From: an uncultured Clostridia bacterium
Lineage (GTDB): Bacteria; Bacillota; Clostridia; UBA1381
DNA: 27,231 nt
Direction of reading: 5' to 3'
NCBI GenBank assembly: GCA_934486735.1
Contig: CAKSQL010000034.1
Coordinates: 1-27,231, forward strand
This document shows positions 1-6,759 of the stretch, piece by piece; within the stretch, counting starts at the first letter, position 1; the number at the start of each line of letters is the position of its first letter. The translations under genes and the position numbers were made by a program. The notes beneath the pieces were generated by a model. That model searched no databases and was not told where the DNA came from. It saw only the letters and a program-made list of their open reading frames with translations.

Positions 1-71
1 GAATTGAACCGCCGTATGCCGAACGGCATGTACGGTGGTGTGAGAGGGCGATTAATTTCGCCCTACTCGAT
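1..71 (+). ncRNA. 3' end of a group II intron (domains V and VI)
   Basis: The first bases fold as domain V: positions 8-20 pair with 25-39 around a GAAC tetraloop (21-24), with a two-base GT bulge on the 3' side. The catalytic triad position reads CGC, as in group IIC introns, rather than AGC. Domain VI follows: 45-51 pairs with 58-64, an outer GAG/CTC pair closes it, and A65 is left as the likely branch-point adenosine. The intron should end near T71 (AY end). Its reverse transcriptase ORF would lie upstream of the window. The fold was done by eye; the class assignment is less sure than the identity. Confidence 0.75.
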
Positions 72-151
72 TATGCCGCGGAAAGGAGGCTTTGAGTCAA
101 TTGCATTTGGTTTGCGGGTGAAAATAAAACATATATGAAAGGGGAATACCA

Positions 152-439
152 ATGAAAAAGAAGTCGTTTTTTTCACAGATCATGTTGTTGATTATTCTGT
201 CGTTGGTTTGTATCATTTTAACGACAGCCTGTGCTCTTTTTGCCGGTTCGTGCAACACAACATTTTTTGATTTTCAAAACTTCAACTTTGCAAATATGAT
301 ACCTGTACTAATATTTGGCGGCTTTATCAGTTGTGTTGTTGTGGGAATAACTGTTCTTTTTGTGGCAAGAGCGGTATTTTTGAGAATCAAAGAGAGCTAT
401 ATTGAATTTAATAAAAATGACGGAGGCGGTAAAAAATGA
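152..439 (+). CDS. Small two-pass membrane protein of unknown function
   Basis: This 95-residue protein has a lysine-rich N-terminus followed by a hydrophobic segment at about residues 8-32 and a second at about 48-75, with a charged, glycine/lysine-rich cytoplasmic tail. I recognise no family. The first hydrophobic segment ends in TACALFAGSC, but there is no clear lipobox placed as in a lipoprotein. The start is supported by an AAGGGG ribosome binding site about 9 bases upstream. The stop codon overlaps the ATG of the next gene (ATGA), so the two are almost certainly translated together and the products may act in the same membrane. It is the first gene of a three-gene cluster just downstream of a group II intron end. 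Function is unknown. Confidence 0.75.
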   Translation: MKKKSFFSQIMLLIILSLVCIILTTACALFAGSCNTTFFDFQNFNFANMIPVLIFGGFISCVVVGITVLFVARAVFLRIKESYIEFNKNDGGGKK

Positions 440-870
440 ATTGTACAAATCATCAGGATGTTGAAGCGCAGGGAATGTGCGCATATTGCGGAAAGCCTTT
501 TTGCAAGGATTGCCTTGTTGAGGTAAAGGGAAGAATGTATTGCAAAGAGGATTTGGGAAATGTAATCGACGAGGCGTCGCAGGCATCGGGCGGACAGCCG
601 GTAATCAATATTACAAATACCAACGACAACACAAATAGCAATATCAACGGAATGTACGGCGGTCCGACAAAGAGCAAGACAGTCGCTTTGATTTTATGCA
701 TAATAGGCTTTTTCGGATTGGGCGGTCTGCACAGAATGTACGTGGGTAAAGTGGGAAGCGGAATTCTGCATTTGTTTACATACGGACTTTGCGGAATAGG
801 CACAATTATTGACTTGATTTCCATTTTGACCGGTGGATTCAGGGACAGCTATGGACGACCGCTGTTATAA
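436..870 (+). CDS. TM2-domain membrane protein with N-terminal B-box-like zinc finger
   Basis: This 144-residue protein has two parts. Residues 1-40 carry C3, H6, C15, C18, C23, C26 and C36, spaced as in the small B-box-type zinc finger often found at the start of bacterial membrane proteins. Residues about 78-144 form a TM2 domain: two hydrophobic helices with the conserved GGLHRMYVGK turn between them and a DLISI segment in the second helix. The linker is rich in Asn and Thr. TM2 proteins are widespread and of unclear role; binding of metal by the finger is inferred from the cysteines. The gene overlaps the preceding gene by 4 bases and the following one by 20 bases, so the three form a tight operon. 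Confidence 0.88.
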   Translation: MNCTNHQDVEAQGMCAYCGKPFCKDCLVEVKGRMYCKEDLGNVIDEASQASGGQPVINITNTNDNTNSNINGMYGGPTKSKTVALILCIIGFFGLGGLHRMYVGKVGSGILHLFTYGLCGIGTIIDLISILTGGFRDSYGRPLL

Positions 871-1241
871 TTATTCCGGTAAAAGAAAAAGACAAACCCT
901 ATATTCTTTGAGTATGGGGTCTGTCCTTTTTGCCATATTGGCTGTTTTAACAAAATATTTCGATGTATCGTTATGTCCGATAAAAAACATATTCGGCATT
1001 TCATGCTTCGGCTGCGGCATGACAAGAGGTTTTATATCAATATTGCATTTCGATTTTAAAGCCGCGTTTGAATACAATGTCTTGTCGATTCCTTTGTTTG
1101 TCGAAATCGTAGCTCTACACTGCTTTTGCGTTGGCGGATATTATATTTAATATTAGGCTTGAAAAGCAGCTTTCGAAAAAGTATATGTATTTGTTATATG
1201 CAACGATATTGGCATGTTCCGCTGTGATGAACAAGATATAA
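851..1241 (+). pseudogene. DUF2752 membrane protein gene, frameshifted near its 3' end
   Basis: The start at 851 has an AGGGA site 6-7 bases upstream, inside the end of the TM2 gene. The translation carries the DUF2752 signature: CPIKNIFGISCFGCGMTRG followed by a short helix and a YNVLSIPLF segment. In this frame the protein stops at 1150 after about 99 residues. From 1113 the +1 frame stays open to a TAA at 1239-1241 and encodes the expected C-terminus: ADIIFNI, a basic KQLSKKY stretch and a final hydrophobic helix. A single-base change between about 1110 and 1140 therefore explains the gene. It could be a real mutation or a sequencing error. DUF2752 proteins are small membrane proteins of unknown function, commonly next to TM2 genes. 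Confidence 0.75.
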
Positions 1242-1246
1242 ATATC

Positions 1247-1879
1247 TTAAACATTTTTCGGCAATGTTGTCGCAAGGTCTTTTAAGTGTGCAACATCATT
1301 CACCTTGGTGAGCGTGAATTTCCCGTCCGTATAATCAGCATATGTAAGCGAAGCATTGCCGACCCAAGGGACATCCTTCATATCGTCAATTGTTTTTCCG
1401 CTCCAGCCGGTAACAAGCGTGCGTATCGGTGTTGCGTGTGTTGCAATCAGGACGGTTTTGCCGTCGTTTTCCTCAGCAATTGTGCGGACGCAGCTATGGA
1501 TTCTTTCCCAAAGCTCGGCAACGCTTTCGCCGCCTGTGCAATGCGCATGTCCGACATCCGAAAGCCAAAGCTTGTAGTCGGCTTTATATTTTAGTTCTTC
1601 AAATCCCATACCGTCCCAATCGCCGGCATTTATTTCACGCAGATGATTATCGCGGATAACGTCGAGTCCATGAGACGCGGCGGTCGGCTGCGCGGTGTGG
1701 TATGCGCGCTGCAAATCGCTTGAATATATCGCGTCTATATGAATATTTTTGAGCGCTTCGGCTGCAAGCGCGGCTTGCTTATAGCCCTTTGGTGATAAGT
1801 CCATGTCCTCATGCCCCAAAAAGATATTTTGCTTGTTTCCCAGGCTTTCGCCATGTCTTATTAAAATCAGTTTTGTCAT
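1247..1879 (-). CDS. Histidine phosphatase family protein (phosphoglycerate mutase-like)
   Basis: The 210-residue product belongs to the histidine phosphatase superfamily. Near the N-terminus LILIRHGES supplies the phospho-accepting His9 with the flanking Arg; SSDLQRAYHTA supplies the second phosphate-binding Arg; REINAGDWDG carries the usual acidic residue; and ATHATPIR supplies the second active-site His. The length fits single-domain cytosolic phosphatases such as alpha-ribazole phosphatase or broad-specificity sugar phosphatases; the substrate cannot be told from sequence, and there are no cobalamin genes nearby. I chose the ATG at 1879 because a GGGAG site lies 9 bases upstream; an in-frame ATG at 1900 would put that site inside the gene. 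It has its own promoter, so it is not dependent on the lyase gene upstream. The gene faces the small membrane-protein cluster tail to tail. Confidence 0.88.
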   Translation of the reverse strand: MTKLILIRHGESLGNKQNIFLGHEDMDLSPKGYKQAALAAEALKNIHIDAIYSSDLQRAYHTAQPTAASHGLDVIRDNHLREINAGDWDGMGFEELKYKADYKLWLSDVGHAHCTGGESVAELWERIHSCVRTIAEENDGKTVLIATHATPIRTLVTGWSGKTIDDMKDVPWVGNASLTYADYTDGKFTLTKVNDVAHLKDLATTLPKNV

Positions 1880-1909
1880 TCTAAACATCTCCCTTTGCAA
1901 TATGAATAT

Positions 1910-1938
1910 AGTATATCACAAAAGAGGAATAAAGTCAA
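1910..1938 (-). promoter_or_regulatory. Sigma-A promoter for the histidine phosphatase gene
   Basis: On the minus strand, TTGACT (1938-1933) and TATACT (1915-1910) are separated by exactly 17 bases. The -35 box abuts the end of the upstream lyase gene. Transcription would start about 30 bases ahead of the ATG at 1879. Confidence 0.7.
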
Positions 1939-3627
1939 TCAATTTGCCGCCTTGATTGTTATCGATGCTTTTAAGCTGCCGCAGGCGTTGGGGTAGACGA
2001 CATCTATCAGATACACCTTCACCGGCTGACAGGTTTCGTGAGAATTATATGACGACTCGGTGACTTTTATATTATCGCTGTCCGCCGTCAGCACGGCATT
2101 GCCCAAAACAACTTTATTTCCCGAGACCTCAGGCTTTATATAGGTAACAAATCTTTCGCATATTTCGGCACTTTCCGATAATTCGTATTCATCGGTCAGC
2201 GTGACTGTATCGCCGTCGAGCGATAGTGTACGCACAAGGCTTTTGAGTTTTTCGATATCATATGCCGGGGCAATTTCCATCTTGAAACATTCCGCATCGG
2301 CTTTCAAAATCTCGGCACAAAATTGCTTGCCTGCCGACTGACCGGCTCCGTCTATCATCGGCAGATTATGCCCGAGTGAGGAGTTTACAAGATATGTGTA
2401 CCGGAACTCGTCCTGGAAATACTGACGGGTATATTCGGCACATCCGAAATCGGCGACAACAGAGTTTTGGTAGTTATCAATGTAAAAGCTGCCGACATCG
2501 TTGTGGTTATGCGGTTCGTCATTGTTTCCGCCCTTTGCAAGAAGAATGAGCTTGTCGCTTTTCTTTATATACCAGCCGGCATCGTGGAAAATATCAACGG
2601 CGGCAGTCTTTTTGACGCATACATCGGCAGGATAACATGAGGGCCAGGCAAAGCAGCGGATAAATAAACCGAAACGATAATGCGTTGCAAATCGGGAATA
2701 TGTATTTTTCGGATAAATACAAAGGTCGGGATATTTGCTGTGCAGGAAATATGTAAGGTAGTGCGATGGTTTTGCGACCGAACTGCCGTCTGAAAACGCA
2801 ATCGACGCACCCGGGCGGATGATTGCGGCATCCTGGAAATGCGAAATGCGCTTAACCCGTTCGTCCTTGAAATAGTCAATCTCGCCGTTTGTATATTGTC
2901 TCAGAGCCTCGGCAAAAATCACAAAATTTCCGAATCCGTAATTCCAGTAGGAGAAGCCTTCCATGCAGATTCCGTCCTTTGAAAATCCGTTTAAAAAGCC
3001 TTCGAGAGTTGTTCTCATTCTCGGAATCATTTTCTTGATTTCCTCATCCGTTCCCTCAAGCAGAATAACCTCGCCCACGCTGCCGCCGCAGACGGCAACC
3101 CAGTTGTTGTTTCCGCCCTCCCAGTGATACGGCTCGGGCGAATTGAAGTATGCGTCGATAACCCGAGTTCTGAGAGCTTTTGTCATTCTCGCTTTCACTC
3201 TGTCCGAGAGAATGTCGGACAGCAGATATTTTATCTCGGCGAGGTCCGCACCGGTCTCGGCGGCAAATAAATCTATGTAACATTCGTAGCGGTCGCTGTC
3301 TTGGGGCAGATGTGCCGGCAGAACCCAGGTGAACTCGTCGCATATCGCCCAGATTGCGTCCTCAAGCGGCTCTTTAAAGCGCATGTCGCGATAGATAAAG
3401 AGCATTGCCGCAAGCGCGGAAAGCCTTTTTCGATGAGCGTAATATATTTGCTGAAACTCTGCGCGGTCACCGTCGCGGTAGAATCTCAAATATTGAGAAA
3501 GCGCTGCATATTCGATTTTTTTATCGAGATATTCCCCGGCGCATTTTTTCAGGTCGTCAAGACGATTGCCGAGAATCGGACTTGATATAATTTTGTCGCG
3601 TGAATTTATTATTTCTGTGAGTAACAT
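1939..3627 (-). CDS. Heparinase II/III family polysaccharide lyase-like protein
   Basis: This 562-residue protein has the two-part build of heparinase II/III-type lyases. An N-terminal alpha/alpha-toroid covers about residues 60-330 and includes the NNNW (173-176) and EGFSYWNYG (223-231) motifs that line the active cleft. A C-terminal beta-sandwich begins at about 345 with the hallmark GGNNDEPHNHNDVGSF (366-381), then DFGCAEYT and a late GHNLPMIDGAGQ segment. Such enzymes cleave uronic-acid polysaccharides by beta-elimination, leaving an unsaturated uronate end; the exact substrate is unknown. No signal peptide is visible with this start, so the enzyme is probably cytosolic and acts on imported oligomers. 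The ATG at 3627 has a GGAGGT site 7 bases upstream; longer in-frame readings have no such site. The product would feed the GH88/KduI/KduD pathway encoded at the other end of the window. Confidence 0.85.
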   Translation of the reverse strand: MLLTEIINSRDKIISSPILGNRLDDLKKCAGEYLDKKIEYAALSQYLRFYRDGDRAEFQQIYYAHRKRLSALAAMLFIYRDMRFKEPLEDAIWAICDEFTWVLPAHLPQDSDRYECYIDLFAAETGADLAEIKYLLSDILSDRVKARMTKALRTRVIDAYFNSPEPYHWEGGNNNWVAVCGGSVGEVILLEGTDEEIKKMIPRMRTTLEGFLNGFSKDGICMEGFSYWNYGFGNFVIFAEALRQYTNGEIDYFKDERVKRISHFQDAAIIRPGASIAFSDGSSVAKPSHYLTYFLHSKYPDLCIYPKNTYSRFATHYRFGLFIRCFAWPSCYPADVCVKKTAAVDIFHDAGWYIKKSDKLILLAKGGNNDEPHNHNDVGSFYIDNYQNSVVADFGCAEYTRQYFQDEFRYTYLVNSSLGHNLPMIDGAGQSAGKQFCAEILKADAECFKMEIAPAYDIEKLKSLVRTLSLDGDTVTLTDEYELSESAEICERFVTYIKPEVSGNKVVLGNAVLTADSDNIKVTESSYNSHETCQPVKVYLIDVVYPNACGSLKASITIKAAN

Positions 3628-3658
3628 GTCACATACCTCCGATATAATTTGTGAGTAA

Positions 3659-3686
3659 ATTATATCATACACCGCAATAAAATCAA
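3659..3686 (-). promoter_or_regulatory. Sigma-A promoter for the heparinase-like gene
   Basis: On the minus strand TTGATT (3686-3681) and TATAAT (3664-3659) are 16 bases apart, about 32 bases before the start codon at 3627. Confidence 0.7.
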
Positions 3687-3764
3687 GATTAAAAAGAAAA
3701 AAGCCATAAATAATCGCAAAACTGCAATAAAAAGACTTTTGACAGCAGCATCGCGTGAGAAAAT

Positions 3765-3791
3765 AAAAAAAGTGCGGCAGAACACCGCACT
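3765..3791 (-). terminator. Rho-independent terminator of the split gene
   Basis: On the minus strand AGTGCGG (3791-3785) pairs with CCGCACT (3777-3771), followed by an uninterrupted run of T (3770-3765). It lies 28 bases past the stop of the C-terminal half of the interrupted gene, so that gene ends its transcript here. Confidence 0.8.
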
Positions 3792-3818
3792 CGCTTCTTT
3801 GGTACGTTATCACAAAAA

Positions 3819-4202
3819 TCAGGAATCACATCCGCAGTTTGGACGAGATCCGTTCTCATTAACAAATTCGCTGCGCTCGGGCGGGAAGAATTCGTCAACC
3901 GGAAAGCTTATTCTCTCGAACAGGTCGCAGGGGTTGTCGTCGGTTGCGCCCACGCACTCTTTTTGAGGAACGCAGAAGTCGTATGCCGGAATAAGCAGCT
4001 GAACCTTGCGTTCGAGCTTGATAATCGAGAAAATTCCGATTGATACATATACCCGTTTTTGTTCTCCGCCGAGAATTAAGTTATCGTCAAATACTCTGCA
4101 TACCGACTCGGGAACGCTTGCAATATCAAAATCGTCATCGCAGCAGCAGCGGTCGTTCACGTCGACAACCTTTGCGCCCAGGGCGATGGGGTCGACAACC
4201 TC
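3819..4202 (-). pseudogene. C-terminal half of a conserved Clostridia protein split by the 4203-8453 element
   Basis: These 127 codons plus stop encode a cysteine-rich segment beginning EVVDPIALGAKVVDVNDRCC and ending NGSRPNCGCDS. Clusters include RCCCDDD, PAYDFCVPQKEC and DNPCDLF. By itself the segment has no credible start: the frame runs back through TTG at 4241 into the recombinase gene, with no ribosome binding site. Its other half is on the same strand at 8903-8454. Joined at the shared GAG codon the two give PSAIVEVVDPIALG in one frame and a 277-residue protein. From memory this matches a family of hypothetical proteins common in spore-forming Clostridia; a coat or exosporium role is my guess only. 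No stop or frameshift has accumulated, as expected if excision can restore the gene. A terminator follows directly. Confidence 0.85.
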
Positions 4203-4224
4203 GGCTTTGGACCACAAAGTGTCA
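4181..4224. other. Attachment-site junction on the recombinase side of the element
   Basis: The crossover dinucleotide is TC on the plus strand (GA on the minus strand) at 4201-4202. The element half-site is 4203-4224; read on the minus strand it starts TGACACTTTGT and ends AAAGCC next to the core. The host half-site is the split-gene sequence at 4181-4200. The 22-base element arm matches the arm at the other end in 19 of 22 positions, in inverted orientation. The outermost TGA of the arm is the stop codon of the recombinase gene. Confidence 0.85.
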
Positions 4225-5553
4225 TTTGAAAAATATTTCAATATCGCCCGATTCCGACACGACGATTTTATCGAGCAGGGCGCGCATATCCCGATTGCTG
4301 AATTTGTGAGATAAAATAAGGCTTTTTAAAGGTTCGCCGCCCGTCGGGGCATTAAGCTCGTTTTCTATCAGCGATATGCCGCGCTCAATTTGCGACAGCG
4401 CAGCTTTAAGCTCCTCTATGGAAACGGCGTCGTTTAAAAACATTTCCTTATATTTATCGCGCCGTTTTTTGAGCGCGTCCGCGTTTTTCAAAAGAAGCGC
4501 CGCGTCGGGGCAGGGCATGGGCGACACTTGGCAGTCGGGCATGAGCGATTCAAGATAATTCTTTATCTCGTTTGTGAGCGCGGATTCGTCAGCGGCGGCT
4601 TTGCAGGACGGACAGCGGTATCGCACACGCGTGCCGCTCCTGCGCGCGGTGAGGTTTGTGTTGCACGCGGCGCAGCGGATAAGGCTTGAAAAAATATGCC
4701 GCATTGAATGTGCGCCGGACAGCGCGCTCCGCCTTGCAAGCTCTTTCTGCGCTGATTCAAACTCGGATTCGGATATAATCGCAAGCTCGGGGCGGCTGTG
4801 GGTGAATTGCTCGTTTTTCGGAATTGCAATCCGAGTACCTGCCAAAAAATCGTCGGTTGTGCTTTTGTTGTTCACAAGCCTGCCCGAGTATATCGGATTT
4901 TCCAAAATCCGCCGAATCGTTTTGGGCTGCCATTCGGCATGCTTTTTTGAAAAAATCCCCATTGCGTTCAGCTCGGCGGCGATGGTGCGCGTTCCCTCGC
5001 CGGACAGGTACCGGTCGAATATCATTCGGATAATACGCCCCTCGTCCTCGTTGATTTTGAGCGTGTAAGCGTCAAGCCTGTCATAGCCGTAGACCAGATT
5101 CGGAACGCGCCCCTTTTTTGCATTCTGACGCTTGCCGAAAATAACCCGTTTGGAAAGATTTGCGCTCTCTTCCTGTGCAAGAGCGGCAAAGACGGTCAGC
5201 ACAAATTCGCTCTCGCCGATAACCGTCTGATTTCCCGAAAGAAAACGCACATCGACCCCGTTTTGGCGGAGCGTGCGTATTCCGAAAAGAAAATCGGAGG
5301 TGTTCCTGGCAAAGCGGCTTATGTCCTTGACCGCGACATAGTCAAAAAGACCCTCCGCCGAGTCGGACAGCAGACGGAGAAAGGCATCGCGCTTTTTCAT
5401 GCTTTTTCCGCTAATGCCCTCGTCGGCGTATATTCCAATAAGGGTGTCGCCGCATTTTTTTGCGTATTGGGCGAAAAAACCGCGCTGATTTTCAAGCGAG
5501 GAGAGCTGTTCCTCGTGCTCGGTGCTGACTCGGCAGTATGCAGCCATTTTCAT
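4222..5553 (-). CDS. Large serine recombinase (site-specific integrase/excisionase of the element)
   Basis: The 443-residue protein has the standard order of large serine recombinases. The catalytic resolvase domain (about 1-140) holds nucleophile Ser10 in AYCRVST and the arginines of DISRFARN (Arg80, Arg83). The recombinase domain (about 150-270) holds YGYDR and NPIYSGRLVNNK. The zinc ribbon has C294, C297, C314 and C317. A coiled-coil-like charged helix lies at about 355-400, and a C-terminal tail ends EIFFK. All key residues are present, so it should be active; it is slightly short for the family. The enzyme would make and rejoin double-strand breaks at the 2-bp core of its att sites. Its stop codon is the first base triple of the attP arm. 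It overlaps the small upstream ORF by 4 bases (ATGA), so the two are translationally coupled. Confidence 0.93.
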   Translation of the reverse strand: MKMAAYCRVSTEHEEQLSSLENQRGFFAQYAKKCGDTLIGIYADEGISGKSMKKRDAFLRLLSDSAEGLFDYVAVKDISRFARNTSDFLFGIRTLRQNGVDVRFLSGNQTVIGESEFVLTVFAALAQEESANLSKRVIFGKRQNAKKGRVPNLVYGYDRLDAYTLKINEDEGRIIRMIFDRYLSGEGTRTIAAELNAMGIFSKKHAEWQPKTIRRILENPIYSGRLVNNKSTTDDFLAGTRIAIPKNEQFTHSRPELAIISESEFESAQKELARRSALSGAHSMRHIFSSLIRCAACNTNLTARRSGTRVRYRCPSCKAAADESALTNEIKNYLESLMPDCQVSPMPCPDAALLLKNADALKKRRDKYKEMFLNDAVSIEELKAALSQIERGISLIENELNAPTGGEPLKSLILSHKFSNRDMRALLDKIVVSESGDIEIFFK

Positions 5554-5645
5554 CGCTTTTCACCGCTTTTTTGAGCGCGCAATATTTTCAAAAGCTCTGC
5601 CTTCGTTTTTTCGATGTCGTGCGGCGGATTTATTATTATTTTCAT
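5550..5645 (-). CDS. Small ORF (31 aa) translationally coupled to the recombinase
   Basis: A short ORF starts MKIIINPPHDIEKT and ends KSGEKR, with stop overlapping the recombinase start as ATGA. The ATG at 5645 has a GGAGGG site 6 bases upstream; another in-frame ATG at 5651 sits directly on that site and is less likely (it would add two residues). The peptide is lysine-rich with a predicted single helix (DIEKTKAELLKILRAQK). I recognise no family. It may be a leader that sets recombinase translation, or a small partner protein such as a directionality factor; neither is shown. Its tight spacing and good ribosome binding site argue that it is translated. Confidence 0.6.
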   Translation of the reverse strand: MKIIINPPHDIEKTKAELLKILRAQKSGEKR

Positions 5646-5692
5646 TTTCATCCCTCCGTTGTTATATATATGCCGAAACATCGAGAAAATGA

Positions 5693-5721
5693 TTGACAAA
5701 GGCAATTGGGTGGGGTATAAT
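5693..5721 (+). promoter_or_regulatory. Consensus sigma-A promoter of the cargo operon
   Basis: TTGACA (5693-5698) and TATAAT (5716-5721) are both perfect and are separated by 17 bases. Transcription would start about 35 bases ahead of the alpha/beta hydrolase gene, so the cargo should be strongly and constitutively expressed unless repressed. No obvious strong promoter is visible in the other direction for the recombinase. Confidence 0.9.
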
Positions 5722-5763
5722 AAAAGAAAAACGGAAAAAAATATTGACAGGGAGTGATGGCGG

Positions 5764-6759
5764 ATGAAAGGCAGGAAAATATTGCTGACAGTGGCAGCCG
5801 CCGCGGCAGGAGCAGCCGCAGCCGGAGCGGCGGTATATCTGACAACAAAGCTTTGGGTGGAAACGGCACTCGACAGGGAGCAGCCCAAAATCACCAAAAA
5901 GGCAGGCGGAATGATATCCGGCGGCAGGGCGAATGCGGGTTTTAAGGCGGCGGTAAACAAAGCCGCGGACGCATTACGCTCACAAAATCACCGCGAGGTG
6001 AGAATATCCGCATATGACGGAGTGGAGCTTGCCGGGCACTTTTTCCCATGCGAAAATGCGGAGAGAATTATAATCGCGTTTCATGGCTGGCGCTCGTCCT
6101 GGAACGGTGATTTCGGACTTATATCCGAGTTTTGGCACAAAAATAATTGCAGCGTACTCTATGCCGAGCAGCGCGGTCAGAACGGCAGCGGCGGAGAATA
6201 TATGGGCTTCGGACTCACCGAGAGATTCGACTGCGTAAGGTGGACGGAGTGGGCGGCTGAAAACGGCGGCGATTCGCTGCCTGTGTATCTCGCCGGGATA
6301 TCCATGGGCGCGGCGACGGTTCTGATGTCGTCGAATCTGAATTTCCCGATAAAGCTATGCGGAATTATGGCGGACTGCGGTTTTACATCTCCCAAGGCAA
6401 TCTGGACGCACGTGGCGAGGAATAATCTGCATCTTATATACCGAGTGCAGAAAATCATTGCGGACGAGATATGCAAAAGCAAAATCAATATGGCATCGGA
6501 GGAAACATCCGCGCCGAAAGCTCTTGCCGAAACAGATATCCCGATTTTGTTCATTCATGGGACCGACGATACCTTTGTACCAATTGAAATGACATATGAA
6601 AATTACAAGGCATGCGCATCGCCGAAAAGGCTTTTGGTTGTGCCGGGGGCGGACCATGCCATGAGCTATTATATCGCCAAAACCGAGTATGAAAAGGCGG
6701 AAAAAGAGTTTTGGCAGGAATTTGACAAAAGAAAGGAAGCGGCGGATGAAACTGTTTAA
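5764..6759 (+). CDS. Membrane-anchored alpha/beta hydrolase
   Basis: The 331-residue protein begins with two basic residues and an Ala/Gly-rich hydrophobic stretch (about 5-27), a signal anchor or uncleaved signal, so the hydrolase domain probably lies outside the membrane. The domain (about 78-320) shows the serine hydrolase triad: nucleophile Ser180 in GISMGAA, Asp269 in HGTDDTFVP and His298 in GADHAMS. The oxyanion strand reads AFHGWRSS and is followed by EQRGQNGSGG. This pattern fits the YqkD/Bem46-like alpha/beta hydrolases common in Clostridia; the substrate is not known. AGGGAG lies 9 bases before the ATG. It is the first gene of the cargo operon and overlaps the next gene by 14 bases. 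Genes of this type occur as ordinary chromosomal genes, so here it may be cargo picked up from one. Confidence 0.85.
   Translation: MKGRKILLTVAAAAAGAAAAGAAVYLTTKLWVETALDREQPKITKKAGGMISGGRANAGFKAAVNKAADALRSQNHREVRISAYDGVELAGHFFPCENAERIIIAFHGWRSSWNGDFGLISEFWHKNNCSVLYAEQRGQNGSGGEYMGFGLTERFDCVRWTEWAAENGGDSLPVYLAGISMGAATVLMSSNLNFPIKLCGIMADCGFTSPKAIWTHVARNNLHLIYRVQKIIADEICKSKINMASEETSAPKALAETDIPILFIHGTDDTFVPIEMTYENYKACASPKRLLVVPGADHAMSYYIAKTEYEKAEKEFWQEFDKRKEAADETV

Noticed and set aside
3819..4241. Independent 140-codon cysteine-rich gene starting at TTG 4241
   Set aside because: It has no ribosome binding site, starts inside the recombinase gene, and its first 13 codons are element sequence. The joined 277-codon gene explains it better.
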